Position numbers and translations under genes: made by a program | Notes under the pieces: generated by a model | What the model was told of the DNA's origin: nothing | The model's database searches: none | What the model saw: the letters and a program-made list of their open reading frames with translations, nothing else | In this document: positions 1-14,296 of the stretch, one piece after another | Position numbering within the stretch: position 1 is the first letter of the stretch | Layout: the number at the start of each line of letters is the position of its first letter | From: Alitta virens | Lineage: Eukaryota; Annelida; Polychaeta; Phyllodocida; Nereididae | Assembly (NCBI GenBank): GCA_932294295.1 | Contig: OW028573.1 | Coordinates: forward strand, 61,915,829 to 61,979,828 | DNA: 64,000 bases | Reading direction: 5' to 3'

Positions 1-166
1 CCATGCCTGTTCAGACTTTGTTGACGTTAAAAATTGGTGAATAATTTGCTCCATTTACTTTTTATTGAATTGAAATCATGTGGGATGTTATTTTAATGTA
101 TTGTAAATGTCAAATTGACAGAAATGAGAACTTGCCAGCCAATTTCTGCCGAAAGACGGCGCTTGT

Positions 167-183
167 CCGGTGCGTAGCACCGG
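167..183. repeat. Short perfect hairpin, first copy
   Basis: The sequence reads CCGGTGC, a 3-base loop, then GCACCGG. A near-identical hairpin recurs at 543-559. A second small hairpin (GACGC, three A's, GCGTC) lies at 198-210. Recurrence of the same stem points to a repeated element rather than chance. Confidence 0.55.
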
Positions 184-253
184 TCTTTCTGATAACTGAC
201 GCAAAGCGTCAAGGGATAACGTAAAAAATGGATCATTGAATAAGCGTCTTAAC

Positions 254-315
254 GCCGTTACAACGCTTGTTCAGTGCCGTTTATGCCGTTACAATGCTTG
301 TTCAGTGCCATTTGC
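254..315. repeat. 31-bp tandem duplication
   Basis: Two adjacent 31-bp units (254-284 and 285-315) both read GCCGTTACAAYGCTTGTTCA at their start and differ at only a few positions. No coding role is apparent. Confidence 0.75.
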
Positions 316-542
316 GAAAATAGTACCTTCTGCAGTTGGTGGAATTCCACGGTAAAGTTGTTCAATTTCTTGACGTTAGTAGAGTTTAAGTCAAAAGAAA
401 GCGTCTGAACCAGTTTCACAGCGAGTGGCTTCTTGGAAGAAAGAAATAAGGCGTAGTAATCGCACTACTTTGTGAGCAGACGATGTGCGGACGCATTTCC
501 CTCCCCGATTCTGGGGGAGCGGCAAATTGGTTATGAGAAAGG

Positions 543-559
543 CCGGTGCTTCGCACCGG
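543..559. repeat. Short perfect hairpin, second copy
   Basis: CCGGTGC and GCACCGG arms flank a TTC loop. The stem is identical to the hairpin at 167-183. Confidence 0.55.
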
Positions 560-914
560 ATCGTAGCACCACCTTTTGGAAGAAAACGCTTGCCAGCGCT
601 ATTTTGTGTGAATGTTATTATCCACTAGGGGCGTTGAAACATCGCCGGAGCACTCTTGTGAGTTTTGGCGGAACTAGGTGGCTATTGTTGTCATGTTTAT
701 ATAGGAAACAGGAGTTAAAAAATAGTGCAGAAATCGATGCTAATTGGGAGAAATCAACCAAATCTGAGCACGATACAATAGAAAAAAGGTATGACTAACC
801 CTAGAGCAGGTGTATTTCATGTGGCAAACGTTTATTAAAAGGCTAGTTCCCACACAAGCCGAAAGTCCATATTTTTTCTTCTTGGTCGTTGTTACCCTGT
901 CCTGTGGACAGGGG

Positions 915-1985
915 ACTTGTAGCTAGGTGGATCACAACATTGTCATCAGACAGCTGTCTAACATGGACATCCCAGAGATTATTATCAGATGGCTGATGTC
1001 TTTCTTCACAGAGAGAACACAACAAATCAAGATTGGGAATATCTACTCATACAAGTCAAGGGTGGTGCGCCCCAAAGGCACACTGCTAGGGCCGGTCACT
1101 TTCTTAGCCCATATTAATGACCTCGGTCCTCCATGCAATACAATCAAATACGTGGATGGCACAACCGTGTGGGAAATTTGTGATACATCTGGCCAAAACA
1201 GCAATATCCAGACTGCTGCTGATGATGTTATGAGGTGATGCAAACCAAACAACATGAGACTGCATATCGATAAAACCAACAAAATGGTGATCTACTTTAG
1301 TAGGAAAGACTTGACCTTCCTGGTATAATCCTTGATGGTAAAGCTGTTGAAAAAAGATTTTCTTTCAAACTCCTTGGACTGACTATAGATGATAAACTGA
1401 CATGGAAAGATCATGTGAGAGTGATGTGCACTAAGGCATCCCAGCGATTTTATTTTATGGTACTCCTCAAGAGAGGAGTTTAGTCTGAGGTCGCAAAATG
1501 AGGGCCCATGCTGCAGTCTTTGTATTTTTCGTGGAATTCTATTAGCACACGGTTTTAGAGCCTTCATACCCAGTCTCTACGTGACCCGCTTTCGATCTCG
1601 CAGGGAGCGGCCTCGGCTTGCCATGATTATCAGCGCCCCCTTGCGTCGCGCAGAGACTGCATCCAGGTCTAACCAAAACTGAGAGCAACAGTAATGAGGA
1701 CATTCAAAGACGAGCCATGACAATTATATATCCTGATTAATGTTACCAACAGGCACTAGGGACAGCAAGACTTAAGACTTTTGCTGAGCGGAGAGACCAC
1801 CACTTCAAGCTTTTTTTTTTTAATGACATTCAAAAGGAAAACCATGTATTGAACTACTACCCCCAAAAATACCAGTACGGAATGTTAGGACTCAAATGTA
1901 CGAAACACCACTATCAACGACAAACAGAGTGAAAATATCTCCCATTAATTATGGACTCCTTACCTATCAGTGACTTTTCTCTCTG
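915..1985 (+). mobile_element. Decayed non-LTR retrotransposon (LINE) reverse transcriptase fragment
   Basis: The 927-1238 frame translates to reverse-transcriptase-like sequence: a polymerase block with PKGTLLGPVTFLAHINDL (families usually have PQG-LLGP--F), then KYVDGTT where the catalytic YVDD box is expected. Downstream, in shifted frames, come segments like SFKLLGLTIDDKLTWKDHV near 1366-1410 and a C-terminal segment near 1715-1930. These match the thumb and tail of CR1/jockey-type LINE proteins from animals. The second catalytic aspartate is replaced (YVDG), and several frameshifts and stops separate the blocks. The 5' half, the endonuclease domain and a clear 3' tail are not seen, so this is a dead fragment. 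The exact clade is inferred loosely; a protein search would settle it. Confidence 0.75.
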
Positions 1986-2616
1986 AGTAATTTTTATTTA
2001 AAAAATGTTAGATATATTTTTTTATATTTAATGCCGATTTAAAAAGTTTTAAACCATACTTTACAAACATCTTAACGCTTTTAAAATTTGGCGCTGAGGT
2101 CACAATTAAAACATTACTAAATAATTTCGGAGGCTACAGTCATCATAACACTGCCATTAAAAAAGTCAAACTTGTTCATTGGTTTGGGCCCACAGGTAAT
2201 AAAGCCTAAAGTGATCTGATTCGAACAAAAGTAAAGAAAAAAAGTAAGGACAAGACAGAACACTACATAAGGATTAAGATACTGACAAATATTGTCATGA
2301 CAAAGCTTTCTCGTGGACGTATTATAGATTTGCACGTCTATGCAAAGCTACAGGTAGGAAGACTTCATAATTTAAATTGCATATTTGCAAAGGTCTGTTA
2401 TAAGGAAAAGCAAGATACCATCATACATGGATGAAAGATTGATAAATTACCTAAAATGAGACATGGATTCAAATTGCAAAGCTATTTACGCTTAGCTAAT
2501 AGACTGGTGTAAGATGATAAGGAGTTAAAGGCTAGTTTATTGATCTACCTCCGTTTCTTCTTGTGGACCTAAGAATAACAAAACAGTGAGCAAACATACA
2601 GTCTATATTTGAACGT
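1986..2616. other. Intergenic, no gene seen
   Basis: AT-rich sequence between the LINE fragment and the 3' end of the GH32 gene. The one open frame (2117-2335, minus) has low-complexity composition and no recognisable motif. I see no exon-like feature. Confidence 0.5.
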
Positions 2617-2622
2617 TTTATT
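2617..2622 (-). terminator. Polyadenylation signal of the GH32 gene
   Basis: TTTATT on the plus strand is AATAAA on the minus strand, about 60 bases past the GH32 stop codon. That is a normal place for an animal cleavage and polyadenylation signal. Confidence 0.7.
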
Positions 2623-2682
2623 GCAAGCTTATTCCACCAAATACAATATGCCACAATTAATGCCTTTATCACCAGTTTCCGA

Positions 2683-6306
<3,624 letters not shown>

Positions 6307-9076
6307 GGTTAAAGAGTGAACTTTTGCAATACTTCTCTGAATTAGACCGTTAATATTTAGTATCTGACAGATAAGTCACTCAGAAATTAAAGTTTATCAT
6401 GTCTATACGATCAGTAAGTCTCAGCCACTCACCTGAATAATATTCGCAATTAAATTGTTGAGATCTCAGCAGGTGTGTACGCCAGACTATTTTTCTTATC
6501 AGAGTAGAACAATATATAATTGTATTGATGTGTTGATAAGAAATACTCCACTGACAATTAGGTTAATTCATATTGTTGCAGCGAGGCTTTATCTGTAAGC
6601 ATGCAAGGATCTTAATACTATTTACAATATTGTCCAATGTTGAAATCACTGTGAGGTTACTTCTGTTTCACCTAAAATAAGAAGTTTACAGTTCCAAAAC
6701 AACAAAAATCCCAGTCAGGGCACTGTAAACAAATGCAAAACAGCTACAGTATAAGAACACTGTATTCCCAACACTCGAACAGAACTTTTTCCTACATATC
6801 TATGCAACTGGGTTAAAATATCAGGACACGGAATGAATTCTTCTCATGCAGGTATGGACATGAAGTTTTACACATTGTATCCACCTAATTAAATTTGTTA
6901 ACATGACTAAATAAAATAACTGCAAAGACAATCAAGAGCAGTCCAATTTACTCCAGTGACCTTATCAAATTTCTATCTTCATGTATAGTCTATACTATAG
7001 TGCAACTGATATTATCATACATAAAGATAGAAAAGAACTTATAAATATAACGGGCAGCAGAAACATTTTCCACCTCATATTTAGGCAACACACCTATTAA
7101 ATACCATTGTGTTTTTATACCTCCAACAACCATTGTTATGTCTATCAGACCGGACGAAATATGCAACATAATTTTTATTTTCTAAATGTTTTATATTCTG
7201 TAAATATAACATTTGAAAAAAAAACATTATGTAACTTTCTCTTATCGTAAAGGAGAAAATCAGCTATGTGGTCCGTGTTTACTGCGTGTTGCTACCTGTT
7301 CAAAATGTGGGTCTCTTTGTGGCACTCTGTTGAACATACGGGGGGGGATGAGTTGATTCTCTGAGACAGTTGAGCCACCATTAATAAGGTGGTGGCCGGC
7401 GCAGAATGCTATTTAATCATGGAAGTTATCACTTAGAATAAGAAGAAAAATTACCTTTGTGTATAATATTGCCATTTTTTAGGTGTTACATGATGTTTTT
7501 GACTGAAACTGGTCCCATCCTTGAAGGCAGTTGCGCAGAGGGAAGTGCAGTAATGAATGGCAAATGTCTGTGTGAGAATATTGAAAAATGTCACATAAAT
7601 TTGTTGCAAAGTTTGGTTTATTGGAAGAAAAGACACGAACTATCCAGTTACCGGAACTTTGTTTGCAATAACAGGCTTGACACAGAGAATTTTTACTTAA
7701 AAATCGGAGAACGAGGTATATAGCATATAGATGATAGTCTACTTACCTAATCCCTTAGCTATTTAACTATACCACACATTGGTGCTTACCACATTGCTAT
7801 CTATCCAGTTACTAGAAATTTGTTCTCTGTAGTTAGATGTTATTGAGAGAAATGTCATCTGGGAACTAAGTATAAAATAGTAGCACAAAGATGCTTGTCA
7901 ATTCATTGGAGAGCCTAATCAGGTCTTAGCTACCAATCCAGTTGCCGGGAATTTGTGTATCAGTGATTTTATTGAAACTGAGTATACAGAATAGTAGCAC
8001 AAATTGGACAGTATATTCATAGATAACTCTCCAGTTACCAGAAATTCGTTTGTCAGTGTAAAGCTTGAATTGGTGGTTGTTGACTCTTGCACACTGTAAA
8101 CAGGTGAGATTCAGTTTCAGTTTTAATGAAATTTAATGCCTTATTTGCAAAACTAATGATGCAAAATTTATAGTGATGGGAACGATAATAGCAAAGTTCC
8201 AAGCAATTCATTATTGAGAGAAATACTCCATGGAAGGAGGGTAACTAAGACAGACAGACAAGACAGACAAAGACATTTATTTACACAAAGAGACACACAT
8301 TTCATATACAGACATTGTTTGAAACATACATAGACAAATAAACAAGTAAAGAAATATTTAAAATGTATTTTTCTCTATGTGTGGGAGGCCTCTCTAAGGT
8401 CTTAAGACCGCTATCGAGAGGCCACCCAGTTTACTCTTTTTTAAGACATTCCAATGATTGGCAAGCAGTGACCAAGTGCAGACATGTCGGACAGAGCTAT
8501 GTGAACAGCTTTCACATGGAAACCTGCTGAAAGGTTCTTAACAACGCATTGGTGACATCTCAGGTCATGAAAGAGAATGAGTAGATGTACATATGTCTAG
8601 GTTCCACAATACAGACAAGTACTTGTCAAATTTGGCATGCTGGGCTGCCAACCACTGGATTCTGAGTTCAAATCCGGCCTATGTTCGCCTCATTGCCTTG
8701 GCACCCGCCTGCCCTGATCAGCACTATCTTGTTTTTTGTCCACAAATATGGGACACAAAGCCCGTCTTGCCCACCCACATCTGTTGTAACACTTTCCAAG
8801 AGTCCCAATATGTAGGACTGAACAGTGGAGCCCACAATAATGAATTTCAGCACAATATTTAGATGAAAGTCACATGCTGTTTAGCTTAGCATTTTCAGAT
8901 TCATAAAGACCTTTATCAGAGGGTAGCTAACTGAACAGTCAGCATCCCAGCAGTAATCTGAAAATTATATCTAGCATGGTTTCTTACTGAGTGCAGTTGG
9001 AAGAAGACACGAACTGGATGTTCCAATAGTTTTTAAATTCAGATAAAACAGAAGCTGATGCAGGACTAGTACTTAC
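6307..9076. other. Intergenic region between GH32 and the DEG/ENaC gene
   Basis: No gene is supported. Content includes the GH32 upstream region (a TATA-like stretch near 6510 about 200 bases above the ATG), a cluster of degenerate repeats at 7641-8240, and a GACA/AGAC-rich simple stretch near 8251-8340. Open frames at 7457-7723 and 8593-8862 show no family resemblance. Confidence 0.5.
7641..8240. repeat. Diverged repeat series with a CCAGTTACC core
   Basis: A motif close to CCAGTTACCAGAAATTTGTT recurs near 7643, 7805, 7938 and 8030, about 95-160 bases apart. Linked words also recur: ATTGAGAGAAAT near 7844 and 8212, and GAATAGTAGCACAAA-like text near 7877 and 7990. This looks like an old tandem array of a unit over 100 bases long, now diverged. 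Confidence 0.55.
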
Positions 9077-9082
9077 TTTATT
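9077..9082 (-). terminator. Possible polyadenylation signal of the DEG/ENaC gene
   Basis: Minus-strand AATAAA about 250 bases past the channel stop codon. It is the clearest hexamer I found in that interval; the true 3' end is not known. Confidence 0.4.
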
Positions 9083-9333
9083 AAGCCAGTCCAACTTATG
9101 CATACATAATGTATTGTACATGAATCTTTTTTATCCTTTGTATAATAATAAACTAAAGAACAATAATCTTTGATCAATTATCACCCTTCGTATGTATGTA
9201 ATGACCTTTTTAAGTATGTACATAGGCATTCGTCTGCATATATATCAGTTAAAAAAAAAAATCTAAAGTATAAGTTCAACAAAATGCTAGACCAATTTGT
9301 CACTTGAAGTCAGTTTGTGACAGGTGCACACAA

Positions 9334-12300
9334 TCACGTGCTTGCAGAATTTACTTTGCCATCATTTACTCTGATAACACCAGATTTAAAGCGTTTCATG
9401 CAACAAGTTAAAAATGCAGCCACGAGGAACTCACAGATCTCTAGAAGAGTGATGACACTAGCGCCCATCATGAGGCCCATTTGCCCACCCAATGAAGCTG
9501 AAATTAAAGAACATATGACTATCTTCAAGAAAGACATATTTTACCAATGGTAAGGTGTGTTGAAATGTTATTATCTTAATGAATTGTAAAGTCAGTAGAT
9601 AAGATATGTTACCTTTGGCAACAAGACTCCCCAAATTAAGACATCTTATGCAATGCTTATTACATAAATCTTGATGAAACTGAGGAATAAGAATATTTTT
9701 CTCATTAACTGAGAAATGACGTAGTAACCTGATCTATATACTGACTTAACCTTATCTGATTGCTATCAATACTATAATAAAACCCAACAACAGTGGTGGA
9801 TCAGCTCATTGAACCCCATTCGTGAGCTGTCTGGCTACGGAACTCACTTGTGGCTTCGCCACTCGTGAGTTCCTCCGCCAGACAGCTCAGTGACGCCACT
9901 GTGCATTTGGTCTCCATGGCAACAATGCTGAATGCCTATCTGTTTGAGTTTAACAGACAGTTTCGTCGGTAAAAACAACCTGGTTGGGTTTTATTTATAT
10001 CCCACACTTTTAAAGATATTTAAAAACAACCTGGTTGGGTTTTATTTATATCCCACACTTTTAAAGATATTTAAAAACAACCTGGTTGGGTTTTATTTAT
10101 ATCCCACACTTTTAAAGATATTTAAAAACAACCTGGTTGGGTTTTATTTATATCCCACACTTTTAAAGATATTTTCAGCATTTTTAGCTGAGAAAACTAA
10201 TAAATTAAGAAATGTTTTGACCAAATTCTTGTACTTTTCATATATTGATATTCCTACAAAAACAGTGAGGATCACAAATATAATTAATATTCATAAACAT
10301 CTCAGCAGCCAATCACAGAAGAGAACCAAGCACACAGACAGAAGTCACAACGTCATCCCATTCAGAAGTTTGAAGGCTTTTAGCAGAAAAATAGGCGTTT
10401 GATAGATTGTGTTTGTTATAGAAACCTGTGTTTTGTTCATGTAGAAATGTGTACTTCATAATTTAATGAGAAAAATATGAGTATTTTAGTCAGAATCATG
10501 GTTCAGTGCAACCAATTTCGTCAGTGACTGCCACTGTGCATTTGGTCTCCATGGCAACAACGCTGAATGCCTATCTGTTTGAGTTTAACAGACAGTTTCG
10601 TCGGTAAAAACAAATCGCCGGTACGGATAAACAACGAATTATACATATGTAATGTTAGTAGATTTGAAACGAGGAGAGATTCAGCTTCATGCCAGTCTTG
10701 ATTTGGTCAAAATCGGACAAGAATTGGCGAAGTTGTGGCCATGGCATGTTGAATGTTGTGGATGTCAGACTGTTAGACTGTTTGAGATCAACATATTGTT
10801 TTGTCGGTAAAAACGAGTCGCCGATACCAATTATATACGACATATATAAAGGAACTGGTAGCATATTTAAAGAGAACCGAAATTGAGCTTAAAGCAAATT
10901 TTTATTTGGTCAAAATTGGTCAAGAATTGACGAAGCTGTGGCCATTTTCCAGATTTAATAGGCAAAGTGAAAGTGCTTTGAAGTGACTCTCGTCCAGACA
11001 TGACCAATGACCGCTACGGACAAATTTTAGTTTTCAAAATTACTTTTAAATAGCAAATTTACTTCAAACCTGGTTTGTGTTCATGAATAATAGTCTATAT
11101 AATAGGCGAAGCTGTGATTTTAGTGTGAAAGTGAAAATGAAAGTGAAACTGATCAACCTAAAGTAGTCCGTCCAATATGTAAATCAGGGATGGTGGAACA
11201 CAATTTATTATAATTAGGGACGGTGGATCACAAAAAATACCACATAGGTTGTTCCTAATAGGTTTTCTATGAGGAACACAGCCAAGTGTGGGATATCAGT
11301 TTCTACCATCAAATACAAATAATGTTCTTACAGAGCATGTCAAGGACAGTTTGCTTCCTCACTTGTTGGTTGACACGAAATTTCATGGATTCAAAATATA
11401 CATTCACCAACGCCAGATTCTCTCTGAAAAAAAAAAGAATAAGTAATTTTAAGTGGTTAAGGCTGTTCCAATTTAAAAGTTGGGGTGAACAGGAACATTT
11501 TCAGATACCCCCTACTCTCTTTTTTTAATAAAGATATTAAGAAAATATTGGTCATCGCCCTTTTTCTCTGTTGGAGAACCCCCTTTCCCAGCGTTTCAAA
11601 AAGCTTCCAGTCCGCTCCCCATCCTACTAAAAAGGTCACAGATTCCTTAGCAATTAAGGGTTTTTTGCACAAAAAAAAAAAAAAAAAAAAGACATTGAAA
11701 TGGTACTGACTTCATTGTAGTCATTTCTTCATGTGAAAGTTGCTTAGCAACACTTGGGTTTGGAATTGCAATGCTACTGACTGTTGGTGTATACATAAAT
11801 TCATCACATCGCTGTATGCATTGGTCACAGCAATCTCCATCAAGTAAACCTGCAAACATTTATAAGTGAATCACAATAAATAACCAATACCGTGGTATTT
11901 CATGGATCAGTAAGTCATTGACAGACGAAAAGGTTGTTCAGATCACTACGCACCAAACTTAACAGCATTGGCTTCACTTTCCAAAAGACACCTTAGATCA
12001 CTGGCAGTTGCACATAATGTTAATGGGGGCTGGGAATCTACAATCATGAATGTAAACAAGACCTGTAGTGTTTTTATGAGCAGGGAACGAAAATAATGTT
12101 TTATAAAACAAAGTTCTCCTTGAAAATTCAATAAAGAGTGAACATTTTCCATCTGAAAGTTTAACGAACTCACTGGCAAATCCTTGCAAAGACACAGGCA
12201 CACAGGCACACACTGCTCTGTATGCTTCTGCTTCACATTTTCTGTGACAAAAGCCAGCTGAGTAATTCTGTTGATGAGAACACAACATGGCCTTGTCCCA

Positions 12301-13938
12301 ATATTTCCACTAAAAAAAATATATATATGTTTCTGGTGAAAAATGTCAAAGCATTTTTAACCAGGAATAGCTGGTGAAAGCTTAACTCAGTGGACAATAA
12401 TATTACTTTCAAACTTAGCTTCATCATTATTCTGACACTTATTAATCTGACTGCACATGTATGTATAGCAAATACTAAATGGACTCAGACCTCCTCAAGT
12501 GTAACTGAAATAAATCCATGTACTCCAACATTAACAACAGCAGCATTCTCAGTCAATATTGGTGGTCTCCCAATTTCATGCAAAGCAATTCTGAATCCCA
12601 CATTCAAATTGCCCTGCAGATCAGAAGTGAACATTTCTGAAAATAACCAATGTAAGGAATTTATCACATGCAATAATCTACTGAGTGAAAAGATTTTTTT
12701 ATAGTTTCCTTTGAAGTCTCTTTGACAATCAAACCCAGTTAGGCACTGGACAGTTGATGTACGGTCAGCCATCTTAATTTTGCTAACAATACGAGCTTCT
12801 GCATGTAATAATAACCAGAATTTAATCATTAACTGGTCTAATGACAAAACAAATCAGTTTTTTTGGTTTCACCGTTACTAACTCTGATGACTGTTGTTTC
12901 ACACAGAGATTTTAATGACATGTCACTTACATGTAACACAGTCTCTATACTCTCACTACAAGTTTCATACTGAAATTACTCACCAGAGCTTTCATTCATA
13001 TGCAAGTGGAAATGAGCTCTAAGACCTCCTTGGGGACTGGCACGTTTTTGTACATAAGGACCTGAACCAGAGGGCTGGAAGACCACACAGTTTCCAAGTT
13101 CAGTAAAGATTGTTGCAAACATTTCATTCCCACAAGGTTGCCTTTTGCGACCTGACCAATAGCAGGAAAGATTTATTGGCAGCGGATTTTTCATGTAGTC
13201 TTCTAAGGTGAATGTTAGCTCTGTCAGTAACTTGATAATGTCCAGTTTGCCATCAACTTGCATAATTCCATTCTCAATTTGATTTAGCTCATCCAACTGC
13301 TCATTTGATGCACCTGACTTAAAATCATGCGCCACCCAAGTAGGAGTGGTTAGAGCCAGAGCCATGTAGTGCCACAAGGAGATCTCTGACACTAGGTACC
13401 TTTGGGCCACTGTAACAAAAATATAATCCTGAAGGCAATTACAGACTTAAGAGTAAAAATTTATCTCGTTGATAACTCAGCACAACTTACGTACTGGATT
13501 GCAGAGCTGACAATTTGAAGCGATTGTAGTTACACATGGTGAAAGATGGCATTGTTATTGCCTTCTGTGGGAAACAAAATATCTATATTAGTCCACACAA
13601 TCCAAAATTATAAATATTGCGGTAAAATAGACATGACAAAAACTCATATTTATAAGCATACTGACTGGGTATTTATATTTTGTATCAAGGTACACAGCTC
13701 TTGCATGAAATGCTGCTAACTGTTCAATAATCTGGTAAAGAAGAAGACTAATAACAGCAGCAAAAATCAGACTCCAAGAGATACGACGACCCCAACTTTT
13801 GGTGGAAGCAATGATGTTAGGTCCATGGCATGTGGTCCTTTGCGCATATTTACGGACATCTCCAACTACTTCGATCTCTTGTAGTTCTTCTGCACCAGCC
13901 ATTTTGTGTGTGGAATTCTGTGATTTAATCTCTTTCAT
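9334..13938 (-). CDS. DEG/ENaC (ASIC-like) sodium channel subunit, ten exons
   Basis: Plasma-membrane subunit of a trimeric amiloride-sensitive-type sodium channel; the gating stimulus is unknown. Exons: 13666-13938, 13495-13564, 12984-13409, 12491-12636, 12174-12309, 11954-12037, 11711-11849, 11363-11423, 9613-9679, 9334-9497. Phases 0,1,1,0,1,1,2,0,1 agree and give 521 codons plus TGA. The N-terminal gating His-Gly is CHG at 37-39, TM1 is about 53-72, followed by MPSFTMCNYNRF (family FPAVTICN). The extracellular region has CYWSG, the GNC motif and a cysteine-rich domain in exons 5-7. The pre-TM2 strand is VNVYFE. TM2 holds the GAS selectivity filter at about 479-481. The first in-frame ATG is used; the ATG at 13900-13902 (residue 13) has a better context and may be the real start. 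Exon 9 (9613-9679) is the least certain: it keeps phase but makes the linker before TM2 about 12 residues longer than in ASIC1. Confidence 0.92.
9824..9888. repeat. Long near-perfect hairpin in channel intron 8
   Basis: Arms GAGCTGTCTGGC and GCCAGACAGCTC (12 bp) enclose GGAACTCAC and GTGAGTTCC (9 bp), then GTGGC and GCCAC, with small mismatches between segments. The whole fold is 65 bases and stands directly beside the repeated 90-bp block, as in the terminal fold of a foldback or Helitron-type element. The element type is not established. Confidence 0.7.
9886..9976 (+). repeat. Duplicated ~90-bp block, copy A
   Basis: This block, with core CTCCATGGCAACAA and CAGACAGTTTCGTCGG, recurs at 10520-10610 with only a few differences. 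The two copies bracket the 51-bp tandem array. Confidence 0.8.
9971..10174 (+). repeat. 51-bp tandem repeat, four essentially identical units
   Basis: Units begin at 9971, 10022, 10073 and 10124, each containing CCTGGTTGGGTTTTATTTAT. Near-identity implies recent expansion. Because 51 is divisible by three the frame stays open through all units (17 residues per unit), but this is intronic DNA of a minus-strand gene and I do not call it coding. The 13-mer GTTGGGTTTTATT occurs inverted near 9776-9788. Confidence 0.9.
10520..10610 (+). repeat. Duplicated ~90-bp block, copy B
   Basis: Second copy of the block at 9886-9976, ending in the same TTTCGTCGGTAAAAACAA. A diverged echo of its end (TTTTGTCGGTAAAAAC) appears near 10799-10814. 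Confidence 0.8.
10684..10948 (+). repeat. Diverged direct repeats, two copies
   Basis: The segments at about 10684-10742 and 10887-10948 share the pattern TTTGGTCAAAATYGG, CAAGAATTG and GAAG(T/C)TGTGGCCAT. Together with the duplicated 90-bp block they suggest a unit of roughly 200 bases repeated and eroded within channel intron 8. Confidence 0.65.
11671..11690 (+). repeat. Poly-A run of about 20 bases
   Basis: Uninterrupted A run within the intron between channel exons 7 and 8, about 20 bases from the exon 7 donor site. No retrotransposon body is evident next to it. Confidence 0.85.
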
Positions 13939-14296
13939 CAAGTTTTCCAGATGACAATATGTTAACTGCGTCCCACAATGCACCTTTCCTATTCCATAGA
14001 CTTTACCTCAATGTTGGCAGATAAATCATTTACATGCACTGCATCCACCAACATTAGGCCCACCGTGTTAGTGATGGTAGGTGGTAAATATGCAGTAGGG
14101 ACAACGCATACAAGACAAGCACACATGACATCATAAACCATGGCGTTAAAATCCATTAGGTTTTTAATACAGCAGCTAAACTTACTCAATGCGATTACCA
14201 TGGAAACATGCCTAAGCACTGGCTGAACAAAACACCATCAGCTTAACAATGTTGATAAAACAAAACACAATTGTTTTGAATGGTTTGAAACTCGAG
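13939..14296. other. Short spacer between MSH4 and the DEG/ENaC gene
   Basis: Only about 360 bases separate the MSH4 stop from the first channel ATG on the same strand. It must hold the MSH4 3' UTR and the channel promoter or 5' UTR. A minus-strand ATTAAA at 14163-14168 could be the MSH4 polyA signal. A GTAAAG donor-like site near 14008 could mark the end of a 5' UTR exon. No other gene fits. Confidence 0.5.
14163..14168 (-). terminator. Possible MSH4 polyadenylation signal
   Basis: Minus-strand ATTAAA about 130 bases after the MSH4 stop codon. It is the common variant hexamer; the assignment is tentative. Confidence 0.35.

Larger units (their letters stand above)
1..900. other. Non-genic repeat-like sequence with short hairpins
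   Basis: I see no supported gene here. The stretch contains a 31-bp tandem duplication, three short perfect hairpins (two of nearly identical sequence about 375 bases apart), and an open frame at 472-798 whose translation resembles no family I know. Dispersed hairpins just upstream of LINE-like coding sequence suggest transposon-derived DNA, but I cannot assign a family. Confidence 0.4.

Noticed and set aside
8625..8690. tRNA-like A and B boxes (GTTCAAATCC with an upstream TGGCATGCTGG)
   Set aside because: The stems needed for a cloverleaf do not pair well. It might be a SINE head, but I saw no second copy or tail.
9932..10402. 156-codon open frame with four 17-residue repeats
   Set aside because: The frame is held open only by the 51-bp tandem array, whose length is divisible by three. 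It lies in an intron of the minus-strand channel gene and has no start context, family match or splice support.
12390..12704. 104-codon plus-strand frame
   Set aside because: It is the antisense of channel exon 4, whose minus-strand reading is clearly DEG/ENaC.
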